Source: Marivita sp051251565 (GTDB lineage: Bacteria > Pseudomonadota > Alphaproteobacteria > Rhodobacterales > Rhodobacteraceae). Taken from it: a DNA stretch of 64,000 bases. Of the stretch, positions 37,517 through 46,300 are shown one piece after another (within the stretch, counting starts at the first letter, position 1; each line of letters begins with the position of its first letter). The translations under genes and the position numbers were made by a program. The stretch lies in NCBI RefSeq assembly GCF_051251565.1, contig NZ_JBPOFB010000004.1, positions 265,992 to 329,991 on the forward strand, written 5' to 3'. The notes beneath the pieces are model-generated. The model saw nothing but the letters and a program-made list of their open reading frames with translations, was not told the origin of the DNA and searched no databases.

Positions 37517-38713
37517 CTACGCGGCAGAGACAGGGGTCGCAAGGGGCCAGTCGAGGCTGGCCAGTCGGGTGAAGAGCGCCTCGATACCGGCGCGGTCGAC
37601 ATTGGCAAAAGCGACGCGGAATTGGCGGGCTCCCGATGGGTCCGTGGCGGGGGTGAACATGGTGCCGGGCAGGGCGAGCACGCCGATCTCTTGCACCAGT
37701 TTGGGAGCCAGTGTTGCGCTGCTTTCTGCAAAGGGATGTTCGAGATAGGCGAAATATGCCCCGCATCCCATCAGTCGCCAGCCATTGGCCGCAATGAGGG
37801 GCATGTGGTCTTCGATCGCTGCGCGCCGGTCCAGGATCTCGGCGCGTTCGCCAGCCAGCCAATCGCGCAGGTTTTGCAGCCCCCACAGCGCGGCGCGCTG
37901 GCCCAGTTGCGACGGGCAGATGGCGACCGTGTCGAGGAATTTTTCGATTTCGGACAGGAGGTCTTGGTTTGCGATGATCGCGCCGACGCGGTGGCCTGTC
38001 AGGCGGTAGGCTTTGGAGAAGGAGTAGAGCTGGATCAGGGTGTTGCCCCATGTGACGTCCGACAGCAGGCTGTGTGGCGGGCTGGGGCGGCTGTCGAAAT
38101 CACGGTAGGTCTCGTCGACGATGAGCTTGATGCCGGTTTCGCGGGCGAGGTCGAAGAACGCGGAGAGCGTCTCTGCCGGGTATTCGACGCCGCCGGGATT
38201 GTTCGGTGTCACCAGCGCGATGGCGCGGGTTTTTGGTGTGATCAATGCGCGGGCGGCGGTGGGGTTTGGGATCAGATCTGCGCCTGTAGGAAGCGGGACA
38301 GCCGTCACGCCGGACATGTCGAGCCACATTTTATGGTTGAAATACCATGGGGTTGGCAGGATGACTTCATCCCCTTCGGCGCAGATTGACGCGATGGTGG
38401 CCGCAAAGGCCTGATTGCAGCCAGAGGTGATGGCAATCTGATCCGGGGTCGCAATGCCGTGGTAATGTGCTGACCATTGCGCGGCGAGTTCGTGCCGCAG
38501 CGCGGGCAATCCCAGCACCGGGCCATAGAGATGGGTTTCAGGCAGGTCCAACGCAGCGGCCATGGCGGCGCGCAGCGGGGCTGGAGGCGGATCGACGGGA
38601 GCGGCCTGGCTCACGTTGATAAGCGGTTGGTTGTCCGGGAAGGTCACACCGTCGAGCCAGCGGCGGGCCTCCATCACCGGAGGGGCGAATGTGGTCTTAG
38701 TGCGTGATGTCAT
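37517..38713 (-). CDS. PLP-dependent class I/II aminotransferase
   Basis: A 398-residue fold-type I aminotransferase. The PLP lysine is Lys234 in YSFSKAYRLTGHRVGAI. The substrate-loop ITSGCNQAFAATIAS, the NNPGGVEYP motif and VDETYRDF are characteristic. The specific amino acid cannot be told; annotators often label this type aspartate aminotransferase or simply aminotransferase. It lies between the PpiD-like gene and the phosphoribosyltransferase, all on the minus strand. Confidence 0.88.
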   Translation of the reverse strand: MTSRTKTTFAPPVMEARRWLDGVTFPDNQPLINVSQAAPVDPPPAPLRAAMAAALDLPETHLYGPVLGLPALRHELAAQWSAHYHGIATPDQIAITSGCNQAFAATIASICAEGDEVILPTPWYFNHKMWLDMSGVTAVPLPTGADLIPNPTAARALITPKTRAIALVTPNNPGGVEYPAETLSAFFDLARETGIKLIVDETYRDFDSRPSPPHSLLSDVTWGNTLIQLYSFSKAYRLTGHRVGAIIANQDLLSEIEKFLDTVAICPSQLGQRAALWGLQNLRDWLAGERAEILDRRAAIEDHMPLIAANGWRLMGCGAYFAYLEHPFAESSATLAPKLVQEIGVLALPGTMFTPATDPSGARQFRVAFANVDRAGIEALFTRLASLDWPLATPVSAA

Positions 38714-38763
38714 GCCGGTCTTTCCACATTGAGCGCCTTCGGCGCGCTGATTTGTCTGATCTG

Positions 38764-38822
38764 AGGGGCGCTGCCCCTCGGCGCGTTGCGCCTCACCCCG
38801 AGGTATTTGTCGCCCAAAGAAA
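38764..38822 (-). repeat. Recurrent 3'-end element, copy 2
   Basis: Read on the minus strand from the end of the phosphoribosyltransferase gene: TTTCTTTGGGC, three variable bases, AAATACCTCGGGGTGAG, inner hairpin GGCGC-AAC-GCGCC and outer hairpin AGGGGC-AGC-GCCCCT. It matches copies at 34044 and 47133 except for the inner stem, which differs in sequence but stays paired. Confidence 0.85.
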
Positions 38823-38827
38823 CCGCG

Positions 38828-39331
38828 TCAGTCTGTACCGCGATAGGGTTCCACGTATTGCAGGGCCATGTCCCATGGGAAGAAAATCCAGGTGTCCTGA
38901 CTGACTTCGGTGATGAAGGTGTTGACCTGCGGGCGGCCCATCGGCTTGGCGTAGACGGTGGCGATATGGGCATTGGGCATGTGCTTGCGCACGACTTCGA
39001 GCGTTTTGCCGGTGTCGACCAGATCATCCACCACCAGAACGCCGGTGCCGTCGCCGACGACGGACATGTCGGGGGATTTGATCACCCGCGGTTCGGTTTG
39101 GGACTGATGGTTGTAGCTTTTCACGCTGATTGTATCGACCATGCGAATGTCGAGTTCGCGCGCGACGATCATCGCCGGGGCCATGCCGCCTCGGGTGATG
39201 GCGACCACAGCGCGCCAGCCACCATCATCGGGACCTTCGCCCTGAAGCCGCCACGCAAGGGCGCGGGCGTCGCGGTGCAGTTGGTCCCAGCTGACGTGGA
39301 ACCCTTTCTCGTGGGGAAGTCGGTCAGTCAT
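38828..39331 (-). CDS. gpt: Xanthine-guanine phosphoribosyltransferase
   Basis: A 167-residue purine salvage enzyme converting xanthine or guanine with PRPP to nucleotides. The PRPP-binding motif VLVVDDLVDTGKTLEVVRK is clear, with upstream AVVAITRGGMAPA and downstream FPWDMALQYVEPYRGTD, as in Gpt. The start at 39331 (MTDRLPHEKGFHVSWDQLHRDARAL) was chosen for its match to the usual Gpt N-terminus and AGGAG upstream; the frame runs open further back. Confidence 0.93.
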   Translation of the reverse strand: MTDRLPHEKGFHVSWDQLHRDARALAWRLQGEGPDDGGWRAVVAITRGGMAPAMIVARELDIRMVDTISVKSYNHQSQTEPRVIKSPDMSVVGDGTGVLVVDDLVDTGKTLEVVRKHMPNAHIATVYAKPMGRPQVNTFITEVSQDTWIFFPWDMALQYVEPYRGTD

Positions 39332-39350
39332 GGCAGGCTCCTTTTTTATG

Positions 39351-39953
39351 TCAGCGTCCGAACAAAAGGCGCAGTCCAAGCGCGCCAAGGATTACGGAAG
39401 CTGTGCGGTCGATCATGGGTTTGAGCCGCAGATATCCGGCGCGGGCAGGGCCGCTGGACAGGCAGGCGGCAAACAAGGTGTAGACGATCAGTTCAACTAC
39501 AAAGTGGTTCAGAACGATCAGGCCCTTTTGCCCAAGGCTGAGATCAGGTGGAAAGATCACCACCAGAACGGCACCGGCAAACAAGATGGATTTCGGATTT
39601 GCGGCGTTGATCAGCAGGCCGCCCAGAAACGCGCGGGCACCGGGATTGGCGCTGTCTGCGACCGGTGTGTGGGCGTGCTGCCAGAGCTGTACTGCAACCC
39701 ATAGCAGGTAAAGCGCCCCTGCGATCTTAAGCGCAAGATAGGCCCACGGCACCACGGCAAAGACTGCGTTGAGGCCGAGCAAGGCTGCCCCAGTCCAGAG
39801 CGCCGCCATCAGCCCAAGCCCAGCCCCTGTGGCCACCCCCGTGGCAAAGCCACCGGCCACGGATTGGCGCAATGCGTACAGCAGCGCCGGGCCTGGGGCT
39901 GCCATGGCGGCCAGCAGGGTCAGGTTGAAGGCGATGAATTGGGCCGTGGTCAT
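39351..39953 (-). CDS. LysE/RhtB family amino-acid exporter
   Basis: A 200-residue inner-membrane protein with about six helices. The family features AAPGPALLYALRQSVAGGFATGVATGAGLGLMAALW at the N-terminus and GGLLINAANPKSILFAGAVL in the middle are conserved. It exports amino acids such as lysine, threonine or homoserine lactone-like compounds; the substrate is not predictable. It sits between gpt and fabI on the same strand, with seven bases to the fabI stop. Confidence 0.9.
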   Translation of the reverse strand: MTTAQFIAFNLTLLAAMAAPGPALLYALRQSVAGGFATGVATGAGLGLMAALWTGAALLGLNAVFAVVPWAYLALKIAGALYLLWVAVQLWQHAHTPVADSANPGARAFLGGLLINAANPKSILFAGAVLVVIFPPDLSLGQKGLIVLNHFVVELIVYTLFAACLSSGPARAGYLRLKPMIDRTASVILGALGLRLLFGR

Positions 39954-39960
39954 GGGGCCT

Positions 39961-40767
39961 TTATTCCTTGCTCATGTCCGGGGCATCAACGGCTTTCATG
40001 CCGACGACATGATATCCCGCGTCAACATGGTGGGTTTCGCCAGTGACACCAGATCCGAGGTCCGACAGCAGGTAAAGTGCGGATTTGCCCACATCGTCGA
40101 TGGTCACGTTGCGGCGCAGTGGCGAATTGTATTCGTTCCACTTCATGATGTAGCGAAAATCGCCAATGCCGGAGGCGGCCAGTGTCTTGATCGGACCAGC
40201 AGAGATGGCGTTGACGCGGATGCCGTCTTTACCAAGGTCTTCGGCGAGGTAGCGGACAGAGCTTTCGAGTGCGGCTTTGGCCACGCCCATCACATTGTAA
40301 TGCGGCATGATCCGCTCTGCACCGTAATACGTCATGGTGAGCGCTGCGCCGCCATTGGTCATCATCTTTTCTGCGCGCTGCATGACGGCGGTGAAGGAAT
40401 AGACCGAGATGTCCATGGTCATCATGAAATTGTCGCGGCTTGTGTCAACGTACCGTCCGCGCAGTTCATTCTTATCGGAAAAGCCAATGGCATGGACAAT
40501 GAAATCCAGGCTGTCCCAACGGGTCTTGAGGGCATCAAACAACGAATCGATTGATGCACCGTCGCCGACATCGCAGGGCAGAACGATGTCTGATCCAAGC
40601 TGTGCAGCAAGCGGATCAACGCGTTTTTTCAACGCATCGCCCTGATAGGAAAAAGCAAGCTCTGCGCCTGCGTCGCCAAGCGCGCGCGCAATGCCCCATG
40701 CGATGGATTTGTCATTGGCGAGGCCCATGATAAGCCCGCGCTTTCCCGCCATAATTTCGCTTTTCAT
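39961..40767 (-). CDS. fabI: Enoyl-[acyl-carrier-protein] reductase FabI
   Basis: A 268-residue NADH-dependent SDR that reduces the trans-2-enoyl-ACP double bond in fatty acid synthesis. The FabI-specific nucleotide site GLANDKSIAWGIARAL is at 15-30, and the active site Tyr157-x6-Lys164 lies in HYNVMGVAKAALE. TLAASGIGDFRYI marks the triclosan-type flexible loop. The protein may start at the ATG five codons in (MAGKRG), since the family N-terminus is variable. Confidence 0.95.
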   Translation of the reverse strand: MKSEIMAGKRGLIMGLANDKSIAWGIARALGDAGAELAFSYQGDALKKRVDPLAAQLGSDIVLPCDVGDGASIDSLFDALKTRWDSLDFIVHAIGFSDKNELRGRYVDTSRDNFMMTMDISVYSFTAVMQRAEKMMTNGGAALTMTYYGAERIMPHYNVMGVAKAALESSVRYLAEDLGKDGIRVNAISAGPIKTLAASGIGDFRYIMKWNEYNSPLRRNVTIDDVGKSALYLLSDLGSGVTGETHHVDAGYHVVGMKAVDAPDMSKE

Positions 40768-40936
40768 GTCGCCTTGCCTTTTGTCTGTTCAGCTTCATGT
40801 CGTTTAGGCGAAGCATGCTTGCCCGGCAAGGCTGTCTGTGTCCGTGTGTCTGGCGCAATCCTGAGGTTACATAACGTCGCTGTGGACAACCCAGCATGTC
40901 GTCCGATACGCCGAGGCCGAGCCGTAGGAGGTTAAA

Positions 40937-41542
40937 ATGAGTGATCGATCAGGGATATTTGCAGGGGATGATCCGTTTGTGATCGCCCGCAAATGGTTGT
41001 CTGAGGCAGAAGAGGCCGAGATCAACGACCCCAATGCGATTGCGCTGTCGACCGTAGATGCGGATGGCATGCCGAATGTGCGCATGGTTTTACTCAAAGA
41101 GATCGAAGATGACGCCTTTGTCTTTTACACGAATTACGACAGTCGGAAGGGGCAGGAGATCACCGCGGCTGGGAAGGCGGCTTTTGTCATGCATTGGAAA
41201 TCCTTGCATCGGCAAATCCGGGTCAGGGGCACGGTCACCCGCGAAGACGGTGAAAAGGCCGATGCATATTACGCGTCGCGGTCTTTGAAGAGCCGTTTGG
41301 GGGCGTGGGCCTCGAAGCAATCGCAACCCCTTGGGTCTCGCACCGAGTTGATGGCCGAGGTTGCAAAACTCACTACCAAGCTGGGTACAAGTCCGAAGCG
41401 ACCGCCGTTCTGGGGCGGTTTTCGGATAGAGCCAACTGAAATCGAGTTCTGGGCTGATGGGTCTTTCAGGTTACACGATCGGTTCAGGTGGGTCAGGCGT
41501 GACGCGGAAAAGTCATGGGAAATCAGTCGTTTGAATCCCTGA
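40937..41542 (+). CDS. pdxH: Pyridoxamine 5'-phosphate oxidase
   Basis: A 201-residue FMN enzyme that oxidises pyridoxamine or pyridoxine 5'-phosphate to PLP. The conserved MPNVRMVLLKEIEDDAFVFYTNYDSRKGQEI and SLKSRLGAWASKQSQPL are present. The C-terminus ending in WEISRLNP is the family tail. GTAGGAGG upstream is a strong ribosome binding site. It is divergent from fabI across 169 bases. Confidence 0.96.
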   Translation: MSDRSGIFAGDDPFVIARKWLSEAEEAEINDPNAIALSTVDADGMPNVRMVLLKEIEDDAFVFYTNYDSRKGQEITAAGKAAFVMHWKSLHRQIRVRGTVTREDGEKADAYYASRSLKSRLGAWASKQSQPLGSRTELMAEVAKLTTKLGTSPKRPPFWGGFRIEPTEIEFWADGSFRLHDRFRWVRRDAEKSWEISRLNP

Positions 41543-41645
41543 CGTTCACGTTACGTGAATTGCAGGGTGGAAATATAGCCGTTTTTTCATGTAGTTTTGC
41601 CTTGAAAACCGAGCATGGGACGCCGACACTGTTGGTGGGAATTTG

Positions 41646-42185
41646 ATGTTGGACAGAAACGTGGAACAAACACGACAACCTGACACACGGGTCGCAGGGT
41701 ATGTGAAATGGTTTGACCCTGCGAAAGGGTTTGGCTTTCTTGTGTCGGACGAAGGCGGGCCTGATATCCTGCTGCATGCAAACGTGCTTCGAAACTTTGG
41801 ACAGGGCTCGGTTGCGGACGGGGCGCGGATCAGCGTCGCTGTTCAAACGACCACTCGGGGATTGCAGGCGGTTGAAGTGCTTGAGATCGCACCGCCCGAC
41901 CGGTCGGACGTTGCACCCCTTGAAGAGTTTACCGGCGTGTCACCCGAAGAGATCGCGGCCGCGCCGTTGGAACCAGCTCGGGTGAAGTGGTTCGACAAAG
42001 CCAAGGGCTTTGGCTTTGCCAACGTTTATGGCCGGTCCGAAGACATCTTTATCCATGTCGAGGTCTTGCGCCGTTCCGGTCTTTCGGATTTGCTCCCGGG
42101 CGAAGCGCTGGCGTTGCGATCCATCGAAAGCAATCGCGGGCGCATGGCGGTAGAGGTGCTCGCATGGGAAAGTGGTGTGGAATAG
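41646..42185 (+). CDS. Double cold-shock-domain protein
   Basis: A 179-residue nucleic-acid-binding protein with two cold-shock domains. Both carry RNP1-like KGFGF (first: VKWFDPAKGFGFLVSDEGGPDILLHANVL; second: VKWFDKAKGFGFANVYGRSEDIFIHVEVL), joined by an acidic linker. It may act as an RNA chaperone or transcription antiterminator. A TTG lies directly before the ATG; the ATG at 41646 is preferred. Its 3' end overlaps the DUF192 start by 22 bases, an arrangement known in alphaproteobacteria. Confidence 0.92.
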   Translation: MLDRNVEQTRQPDTRVAGYVKWFDPAKGFGFLVSDEGGPDILLHANVLRNFGQGSVADGARISVAVQTTTRGLQAVEVLEIAPPDRSDVAPLEEFTGVSPEEIAAAPLEPARVKWFDKAKGFGFANVYGRSEDIFIHVEVLRRSGLSDLLPGEALALRSIESNRGRMAVEVLAWESGVE

Positions 42186-42640
42186 CAGCGGTCTTTGCGG
42201 TTGTCGCATCACAGGCAATCGCAGACGAACCCTGTAGGTCCGATACTGTTTTTCTGAAAGGCGATTGGGGCAGTGCCCGAATTTCCGTGGATGTTGCAGA
42301 CACGCCTGAACGTCGAAGTCGCGGACTGATGTTTGTGGAAAGCATGCCGCGTATGAGTGGCATGCTTTTTGTATACGATCGCCCTCAGCTGGTCACCTTT
42401 TGGATGAAGAACACGCTGATCCCGTTGGACATGATTTTTGCCGACGCTTCGGGTGTGGTGCAGCGCGTGCATGACAATGCGGTGCCCGGCGATCTGACAA
42501 GCATACCAGGCGGCGATGCCATCCAGTATGTGTTGGAAATCAATGGGGGTATGGCCGAGCTGCTTGGAATCGACGCGGGCACAGAGATGCGCCATCCCGC
42601 CATTCCTGACGCTGTGGCCAGCTGGGCCTGTGCGTTCTGA
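42164..42640 (+). CDS. DUF192 family secreted protein
   Basis: A 158-residue protein with a signal peptide (MGKWCGIAAVFAVVASQAIA). The DUF192 core shows SRGLMFVESMPRMSGMLFVYDR, FWMKNTLIPLDMIFAD and the C-terminal LEINGGMAELLGIDAGTEM. The function of the family is unknown. The ATG at 42164 lies inside the 3' end of the cold-shock gene and is supported by the signal peptide. No terminator follows before tRNA-Pro. Confidence 0.88.
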   Translation: MGKWCGIAAVFAVVASQAIADEPCRSDTVFLKGDWGSARISVDVADTPERRSRGLMFVESMPRMSGMLFVYDRPQLVTFWMKNTLIPLDMIFADASGVVQRVHDNAVPGDLTSIPGGDAIQYVLEINGGMAELLGIDAGTEMRHPAIPDAVASWACAF

Positions 42641-42698
42641 GCAATACTGAAAAAAACCGCTTTTCAATTCCAGCAACGGCCGCTAAACGACGCGCAGT

Positions 42699-42775
42699 CG
42701 GGGCGTAGCGCAGCCTGGTAGCGCGACGGTTTTGGGTACCGTAGGTCGCAAGTTCGAATCTTGCCGTCCCGACCA
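42699..42775 (+). tRNA. tRNA-Pro (TGG anticodon)
   Basis: A 77-base cloverleaf beginning CGGGGCGTAGCGCAGC, with anticodon loop TTTTGGG (anticodon TGG), T-arm GTTCGAATC and encoded CCA. The acceptor stem CGGGGCG pairs with CGTCCCG with one G-U. The TGG anticodon can read all proline codons. Confidence 0.95.
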
Positions 42776-42954
42776 TTTCACCTTCCATAAAATATGAGCG
42801 GTGCATCTTTGGGTGCGCCGATTGCAGCGAACACGCGCTCAGTTCTTTTGCGGCGTTTGATGTGTGCCACATTTGGTGCACTGAACCGAGTCGCTGACAC
42901 GGAAAATGGCCCGACTCGGGGCCGCGAAATGGGTTCATCCGCTTGGTCAAAGCC

Positions 42955-43028
42955 TGTGGATAACTTTCTGAGGGCACTTGGAATTTTATCCAATTGTTAT
43001 CCACAGAGCTATACCAAGGGCATCCACA
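42955..43028. promoter_or_regulatory. Cluster of four DnaA-box-like sites
   Basis: Two perfect consensus boxes: TGTGGATAA at 42955-42963 (reverse orientation) and TTATCCACA at 42997-43005. Two seven-of-nine matches: TTATCCAAT at 42986-42994 and GCATCCACA at 43020-43028. The surrounding sequence is AT-rich. DnaA is known to control ribonucleotide reductase genes in other bacteria. Confidence 0.6.
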
Positions 43029-43118
43029 GCTGAATCACCACCTCTTGTGTCTTCGGTGTCGGTCAACCCAAAATCTATGCCAAAAATGGTAAAAAACGTG
43101 TTGACGAGTCTGTGAGAG

Positions 43119-43166
43119 ATACGCCAGTTTGTGCAGGTCGATGCGATCAACCACAACATATAGTGT
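43119..43166. promoter_or_regulatory. Putative NrdR box pair upstream of nrdJ
   Basis: The 16-base site at 43151-43166 (CCACAACATATAGTGT) closely resembles the NrdR consensus ACACWATATNTWGTGT. A weaker site at 43119-43134 matches it at eight of 16 bases and starts exactly 32 bases upstream, the three-turn spacing usual for paired NrdR boxes. It lies about 150 bases upstream of the nrdJ start. Confidence 0.5.
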
Positions 43167-43314
43167 TTAGTGTCGGCAACAGGGACGAAACTACCGATCA
43201 TAGGCTTTCAGGGGCTTAGCTGCGCGTTTTCGAATGCGCAGTCGGAACTTTCGTGCCTATCGCGGCCCCGTTGTGGGTCATGGGGTAGACACAGTAAAAA
43301 ATGAGACCGGTGCG

Positions 43315-46300
43315 ATGAAAATTGAAAGAAAATTCACAAAATCTGGGCAGGACGCGTACGAAGGCATCGAATTTGTTTCGACGACGTCGGAAATTCGGAA
43401 CCCGGATGGATCCGTTGTCTTCAAGCTGGACAACGTAGAAGTACCCGACAGCTGGAGCCAGGTGGCCAGTGATGTCATCGCGCAAAAGTATTTCCGCAAG
43501 GCGGGCGTTCCGGCGACGTTGAAGAAGGTCAAGGAACAGGGCGTCCCAAGCTTCCTTTGGCGGTCGGTTCCCGTGGCCGACGACACACCGCGCACCGGCG
43601 AGGTGTCGTCCAAACAAGTGTTCGACCGTTTGGCGGGTGCTTGGACCTATTGGGGCTGGAAAGGCGGCTACTTCACAACCGAAGAAGATGCGCAGGCCTA
43701 TTTTGACGAAATGCGCTTCATGCTGGCGACGCAAAAAGCCGCACCGAACAGCCCCCAGTGGTTCAACACCGGCCTGCATTGGGCGTACGGGATCGATGGC
43801 CCAAGCCAGGGTCACTATTATGTGGATTACAAATCCGGCGAACTGACCAAATCATCCTCGGCGTATGAGCACCCGCAACCCCATGCGTGCTTCATCCAGT
43901 CGGTCAAAGATGATCTGGTGGGGGATGGCGGCATTATGGACCTGTGGGTCCGCGAAGCGCGTCTGTTCAAATATGGGTCCGGCACCGGCACAAACTTCAG
44001 CTCGCTGCGTGCGGCAAGCGAACCGCTTTCGGGCGGCGGCAAGTCCTCGGGTCTGATGGGCTTCCTCAAGATCGGCGACCGCGCAGCGGGCGCGATCAAG
44101 TCGGGCGGCACCACGCGTCGTGCGGCCAAGATGGTCATTTGCGATGCCGACCACCCGGATATCGAGGAATTCATCAACTGGAAGGTCAAGGAAGAACAGA
44201 AGGTCGCATCCATCGTGGCCGGCTCCAAGATGCACGAGAAAATGCTCAACGCGATCTTCGCGGCACTTGGAAACTGGGACGGGCTTGAAGAAGACGCCTA
44301 CGACCCCAAGAAAAACAATGCCTTGAAAGAGGCAATTCGCGCAGCAAAGAACGTGATGATCCCCGAGACCTATATCAAGCGGGTTCTGGATTATGCGCGG
44401 CAGGGCTATGCGAGCATCGAATTCCCGACCTATGACACCGACTGGGATTCCGAGGCCTATGCGTCTGTCTCGGGTCAAAACTCGAACAATTCGATCCGCG
44501 TCACCAATGCGTTCCTCAAGGCCGTCAAAGACGACGCCGATTGGGAACTGATCCGCCGCACCGATGGTAGCGTTGCCAAGACGATCAAGGCCCGCGACCT
44601 TTGGGAAGATGTGGGCCACGCCGCTTGGGCCTGTGCCGATCCGGGTATTCAGTTCCACACCACCGTCAACGAATGGCACACATGCCCTGAGGACGGCGAA
44701 ATTCGTGGCTCCAACCCGTGTTCGGAATACATGTTCCTTGACGACACGGCGTGCAATCTTGCGTCGATGAACCTTCTGACCTTCCTCAAGGATGGTGAGT
44801 TCCAGTCCGAAGACTATATGCACGCGGCCCGTCTTTGGACGCTGACGCTCGAAATCTCGGTGATGATGGCGCAGTTTCCATCCAAGGAAATCGCCCAGCG
44901 GTCATATGACTTCCGCACGTTGGGTCTCGGCTATGCCAATATTGGCGGTTTGCTGATGAACCTTGGTTTCAGCTATGACAGCGACGAAGGCCGCGCACTG
45001 TGTGGTGCGCTGACCGCGATCATGACGGGCGTGTCCTACGCCACATCCGCCGAGATCGCAGGAGAGCTGGGCCCGTTCCCGGGCTACAAGAAAAACGCTG
45101 ATCACATGCTGCGGGTCATCCGCAACCACCGCAACGCGGCCTATGGCGCAACGGATGGCTACGAGGCGCTTTCAGTCAAGCCGGTCGCACTGGATCATGC
45201 CAATTGCCCGGACAGCCGTCTGGTTGATCTGGCGATGGCCAGCTGGGATGAGGCGCTGCGCCTTGGGGAAAAGCACGGCTACCGCAACGCACAATCCACA
45301 GTGATCGCGCCCACGGGCACCATCGGTCTTGTCATGGATTGCGACACCACCGGGATCGAGCCAGACTTTGCGCTGGTGAAGTTCAAGAAGCTCGCTGGTG
45401 GTGGGTACTTCAAGATCATCAACCAGTCCGTGCCGGGCGCTCTTGAAAAGCTGGGCTATGCCTCTGCGCAGATCGAAGAGATCGTGTCTTACGCCGTGGG
45501 TCACGGCACGATCGGCAATGCGCCTGGCATCAACCACACCTCGCTTGCGGGTCATGGGTTTGGTCCGGCACAGCTTGCCAAGGTGGATGGGGCGCTGGCC
45601 GCAGCGTTCGACATTCGCTTTGTGTTCAACCAGTGGACACTGGGCGACGAGTTCTGCCGCGAAGTCCTGGGAATCCCCGAAGCCAAGCTGAACGACCCGA
45701 CCTTTGATCTGCTGCGGCATCTGGGCTTTACCAAAGCTGAAATTGACGCTGCGAATGACCATGTCTGCGGAACGATGACTCTGGAAGGTGCGCCGTACCT
45801 TAAGGTGGAACATTACCCAGTCTTCGATTGCGCCAACCCGTGCGGCAAAAAGGGCAAGCGTTTCTTGTCGGTGCAGTCCCACATCACCATGATGGCCGCT
45901 GCCCAGTCGTTTATCTCGGGGGCGATCTCCAAGACGATCAACATGCCCAATGACGCGACTATCGAGGATTGCCAAAAGGCCTACGAGCTGAGCTGGTCGC
46001 TAGGCACCAAGGCCAACGCGCTCTACCGTGACGGTTCCAAGCTGTCGCAGCCTTTGGCGGCGTCGCTGGTCGAAGACGACGAAGAGGCGGCAGAGATCCT
46101 TGAAAGCGGATCAATGCCGGAAAAAGCGCAAGTGCTGGCCGAAAAGATCATCGAAAAGGTGATCATCAAGGAAATCCAGAAGTCGCACCGCGAAAAGATG
46201 CCAGAGCGCCGCAAGGGCTATACCCAGAAAGCCATCGTTGGTGGTCACAAGGTTTATCTGCGCACCGGCGAATACCAAGACGGCAATCTGGGCGAGATCT

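Larger units (their letters stand above)
42776..43314. other. 539-base gap upstream of nrdJ, regulatory
   Basis: No gene was found. It holds a perfect eight-base stem (CCGAGTCG at 42886-42893 with CGACTCGG at 42912-42919), four DnaA-box-like sites at 42955-43028, a NrdR-box-like palindrome with a degenerate partner at 43119-43166, and AT-rich stretches. No cobalamin riboswitch signature was recognised. Confidence 0.6.

Noticed and set aside
42955..43028. Possible chromosome origin (DnaA boxes in AT-rich DNA)
   Set aside because: Only four boxes, no dnaA, dnaN, hemE or parAB nearby, and no long AT-rich unwinding region. Control of nrdJ is the simpler explanation.
42776..43314. Cobalamin riboswitch in the nrdJ leader
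   Set aside because: I looked for the conserved B12-box core and found no convincing match. An Infernal scan with the cobalamin family would settle it; a significant hit would overturn this.
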